Shown piece by piece: positions 20,101 through 21,807 of a DNA stretch of 21,807 nt. Each line of letters opens with the position of its first letter. The stretch's first letter is position 1. The notes under the pieces were generated by a model, which was not told the origin of the DNA, did no database searches, and was given only the letters and a program-made list of their open reading frames with translations. This stretch comes from Basidiobolus ranarum (lineage: Eukaryota > Basidiobolomycota > Basidiobolomycetes > Basidiobolales). The stretch covers positions 1-21,807 of the forward strand of contig JASJQH010007072.1 of NCBI GenBank assembly GCA_040143965.1, in the 5' to 3' direction. Made by a program: the position numbers and the translations under genes.

Positions 20101-20507
20101 CCTCAAACATCTCACTTGACATATATCATGTGCAATATTACTGAATCCTTATGCATGTGTATTTGTGTTTAGCTTGGCTACTTCTCTGGAATGCTGTGAG
20201 ATAACACCAAAAGTATATTGGTACCATATGCTTGCTCATACATATTTAGTTGTTAACCATCCTGTTATAGTAACTTTACTGACACTACACACAATTCTGG
20301 ATCTGCATCTTCCAAGTTATTCCTATAACCTGTTTCTTACTGTACTTGGTTTCAATAGGAGACAGGGAATTGGCTAAAATACTGTATGAGCATCTGTGAC
20401 TTCTATCATGAGTATGGTGCTCTATGTGATATTGATTGGTCAATGCTAATGGGGCATATCCATCAATTGTCCCAAGTTGCTATATTGGAGTTTAATCATC
20501 AAAATAT
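17129..20507. other. Gene-free stretch, about 3.4 kb
   Basis: No host gene is recognised. A minus-strand frame at 18115-18333 has a faint likeness to the copia protease/integrase border (DVTWRFFNMNLLLI against the usual D-V-x-Y-V-P-x-x-x-x-N-L-L-S), too weak for a firm call. The frames at 19587-19820 and 20165-20377 show no motif. An AATAAA at about 17549 might serve the gene ending at 17128, but it is 420 nt away. Confidence 0.45.
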
Positions 20508-20685
20508 TGTTGAAATTAACATTGCCTAAACATCTATATAGCTATACAGTTTATTTGGCAACATTTCAAGATCATGCTAAGCAACTGAATAGGTTGACAT
20601 AGTTACTGTACATGTATAGCTAATTTATAGTTTTCTGATAGCTGCATGGCACCTTATTATCAAGTTACATAATGGACTTGTTGGC

Positions 20686-20795
20686 AGTGAAAGTGCCAGA
20701 TTGTGCTATAAATATCACATTGGATAAAGTACTTGTTCTCTGTGATAGTGCCAGAGTGTGCTGTATATATCATATTGGATAAAGTATTCTAAATT
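20686..20795 (+). repeat. Tandem duplication of 55 bp inside the LTR
   Basis: Two adjacent diverged units share GTGCCAGA (starting at 20693 and 20748), then a TGTGCT word and ATTGGATAAAGTA. The second unit also has an inverted partner: TGCCAGAGTGTGCTG (20749-20763) against CAGCACCCTCTGGCA (20811-20825). Confidence 0.7.
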
Positions 20796-21096
20796 TTTTG
20801 TGACACTATCCAGCACCCTCTGGCATAATCAATTTAAATCACAATTGCTCTGATATATTGAGCCATGGTCCAGTAAATCCTGGTACAATGGAACCAGTCC
20901 AACAAATACACTGTTGAAATAAGCACTACCTAAGCACCCATTCAGTTGTTAAAGTATTTAGGAGCCTGTTGGAAGTGCACATATTTAAAAATGTATATAA
21001 CTGAGAGCTTTGAAGCTGGTAAAATATTCTAAGCAATTTCCAATTGAGGATTATGAATGATATCTTAGTAATATATAGGATAACTAAGCACAAAGC

Positions 21097-21113
21097 TATA
21101 TATATATATATCT
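21097..21113. repeat. Short TA microsatellite
   Basis: A run of about eight TA units lies inside the old LTR near its right end. It is probably slippage after the element died. Confidence 0.6.
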
Positions 21114-21807
21114 ATATGGGTGTTTAGGCAATGCCAACTTCAGCACTCTCCCTCAACTAAATGTTCATATAAACTAATCCCAGGGATGGTCTAAATTTTT
21201 CAAATTTCAGTCCAGCCAAGTGTTTAGTTAATATATCAGCTATCATGCCTTCTGTAGATCAATAAGTTTAGTCAATAAGCATATTCCATGGTTTCTGTAA
21301 GCTCATGGATATTGCTATAAGCCATAGTCTGCTTTTAGGAGTCTGCAAATTTTTTAGGATTTTCTGGGTCCCCAAATCCATCCAGCTGGTCATATAGATC
21401 TCATCAGCAGACTCACCATGCAGAAAAGTAGCTTTAACATCCATTTGATATATCATATACTGGTATTTAGCTGAAATGGCTAAAGTCAATCTAATCAATT
21501 GGATCTGTGCAACAGGAGCAAAAGTTTCCATATAATCTATTCCTAGTGATTTGGAATACCATTTGGCTGTTTGTCTAGCCTTGAACCTCTTTATATTCCT
21601 GTTAGAGTAGTACTTAACTTTCTGCACCCATTGGCAGCTCATTCATTTTGTTGGAGGATCTTGACATAATGGGGGTAGACTTTGAGTATTAGAAGCAACT
21701 TATGATAGTGTGTTTTAGTTAGTTTATTTTCAAGAGTATATGGTGACTTATATAGTAGAAAAGTAAATCAATTGTTTGAGATATTCAGCAGTTTGTGTAA
21801 TAAGATA

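Larger units (their letters stand above)
20508..21145 (-). repeat. Copia LTR with long inverted ends
   Basis: The right edge is fixed by the polypurine tract at 21146-21156. The minus strand starts TGCTGAAGTTGGCATTGCC there, and the plus strand starts TGTTGAAATTAACATTGCC at 20508. The two ends are therefore inverted copies over roughly 35-40 bp, much longer than the few bases usual for LTRs. A third copy of the end, in plus orientation, starts at 20912 (TGTTGAAATAAGCAC). The LTR is thus either about 638 bp (from 20508) or 234 bp (from 20912), and one edge may be a nested copy. Confidence 0.55.
20508..21680 (-). mobile_element. Ty1/copia relic: LTR, pol end, reverse transcriptase part
   Basis: Read on the minus strand from the right, a reverse transcriptase fragment runs from about 21680 to 21268, with WVQKVKY, GIDYMETFAPVA and YQMDVKATFLHGE as landmarks of copia RT (RVT_2). 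The end of pol follows at 21255-21157 (MIADILTKHL, FEKFRPSLG, then the stop). A polypurine tract TTGAGGGAGAG (21156-21146) comes next, and then an LTR starting at 21145. The parts lie closer together than in a whole element, so the copy is shortened as well as worn. It is broken in several places and old. It may continue past the window edge. Confidence 0.85.

Overview
The window looks like nuclear DNA of an AT-rich filamentous or early-diverging fungus. The signs are spliceosomal introns of 57-98 nt with GTAAGT/GTATGT-type donors, a linker histone, a Whi5/Nrm1-type cell-cycle repressor, a GPI-anchored Cys-rich surface protein, TATA-like boxes about 50-65 nt before several start codons, and decayed Ty1/copia and Ty3/gypsy elements. 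I cannot name the lineage from sequence alone. Gene density is low: six protein genes in about 22 kb, separated by long stretches of old, unrecognisable sequence.

Layout. 1-1430: diverged copia-type LTR and pol-tail relic, minus strand. 1973-2698 (+): single-exon atypical short-chain dehydrogenase/NAD(P)-binding protein resembling yeast YMR090W. 2768-6095: no host gene, with a likely gypsy relic near 4740-5250. 6150-7409 (+): three-exon F-box/leucine-rich-repeat protein. 8102-8710 (-): linker histone H1, convergent with the F-box gene. 8827-10963: nothing recognised. 10964-11746 (-): secreted Cys-rich protein of unknown family. 12266-12565 (-): copia RNase H relic. 12766-13437 (+): two-exon secreted, 12-Cys, GPI-anchored protein that looks like the DUF7707 family. 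13438-16094: nothing recognised. 16095-17128 (+): two-exon protein with the Whi5/Nrm1 motif, a KEN box and many Ser/Thr-Pro sites. 17129-20507: mostly unrecognised. 20508-21680 and probably beyond the window edge (-): copia relic of the same family as the one at the left end.

The genes do not form a pathway or cluster. The F-box protein (SCF ubiquitin ligase adaptor), H1 and the Whi5-like repressor all belong to nuclear or cell-cycle biology, and the two Cys-rich genes are secreted and divergently placed, but I see no evidence of co-regulation. The item most worth following is the Whi5/Nrm1-like gene: its conserved motif lies in an exon with no start codon of its own and appears only when the intron is recognised.
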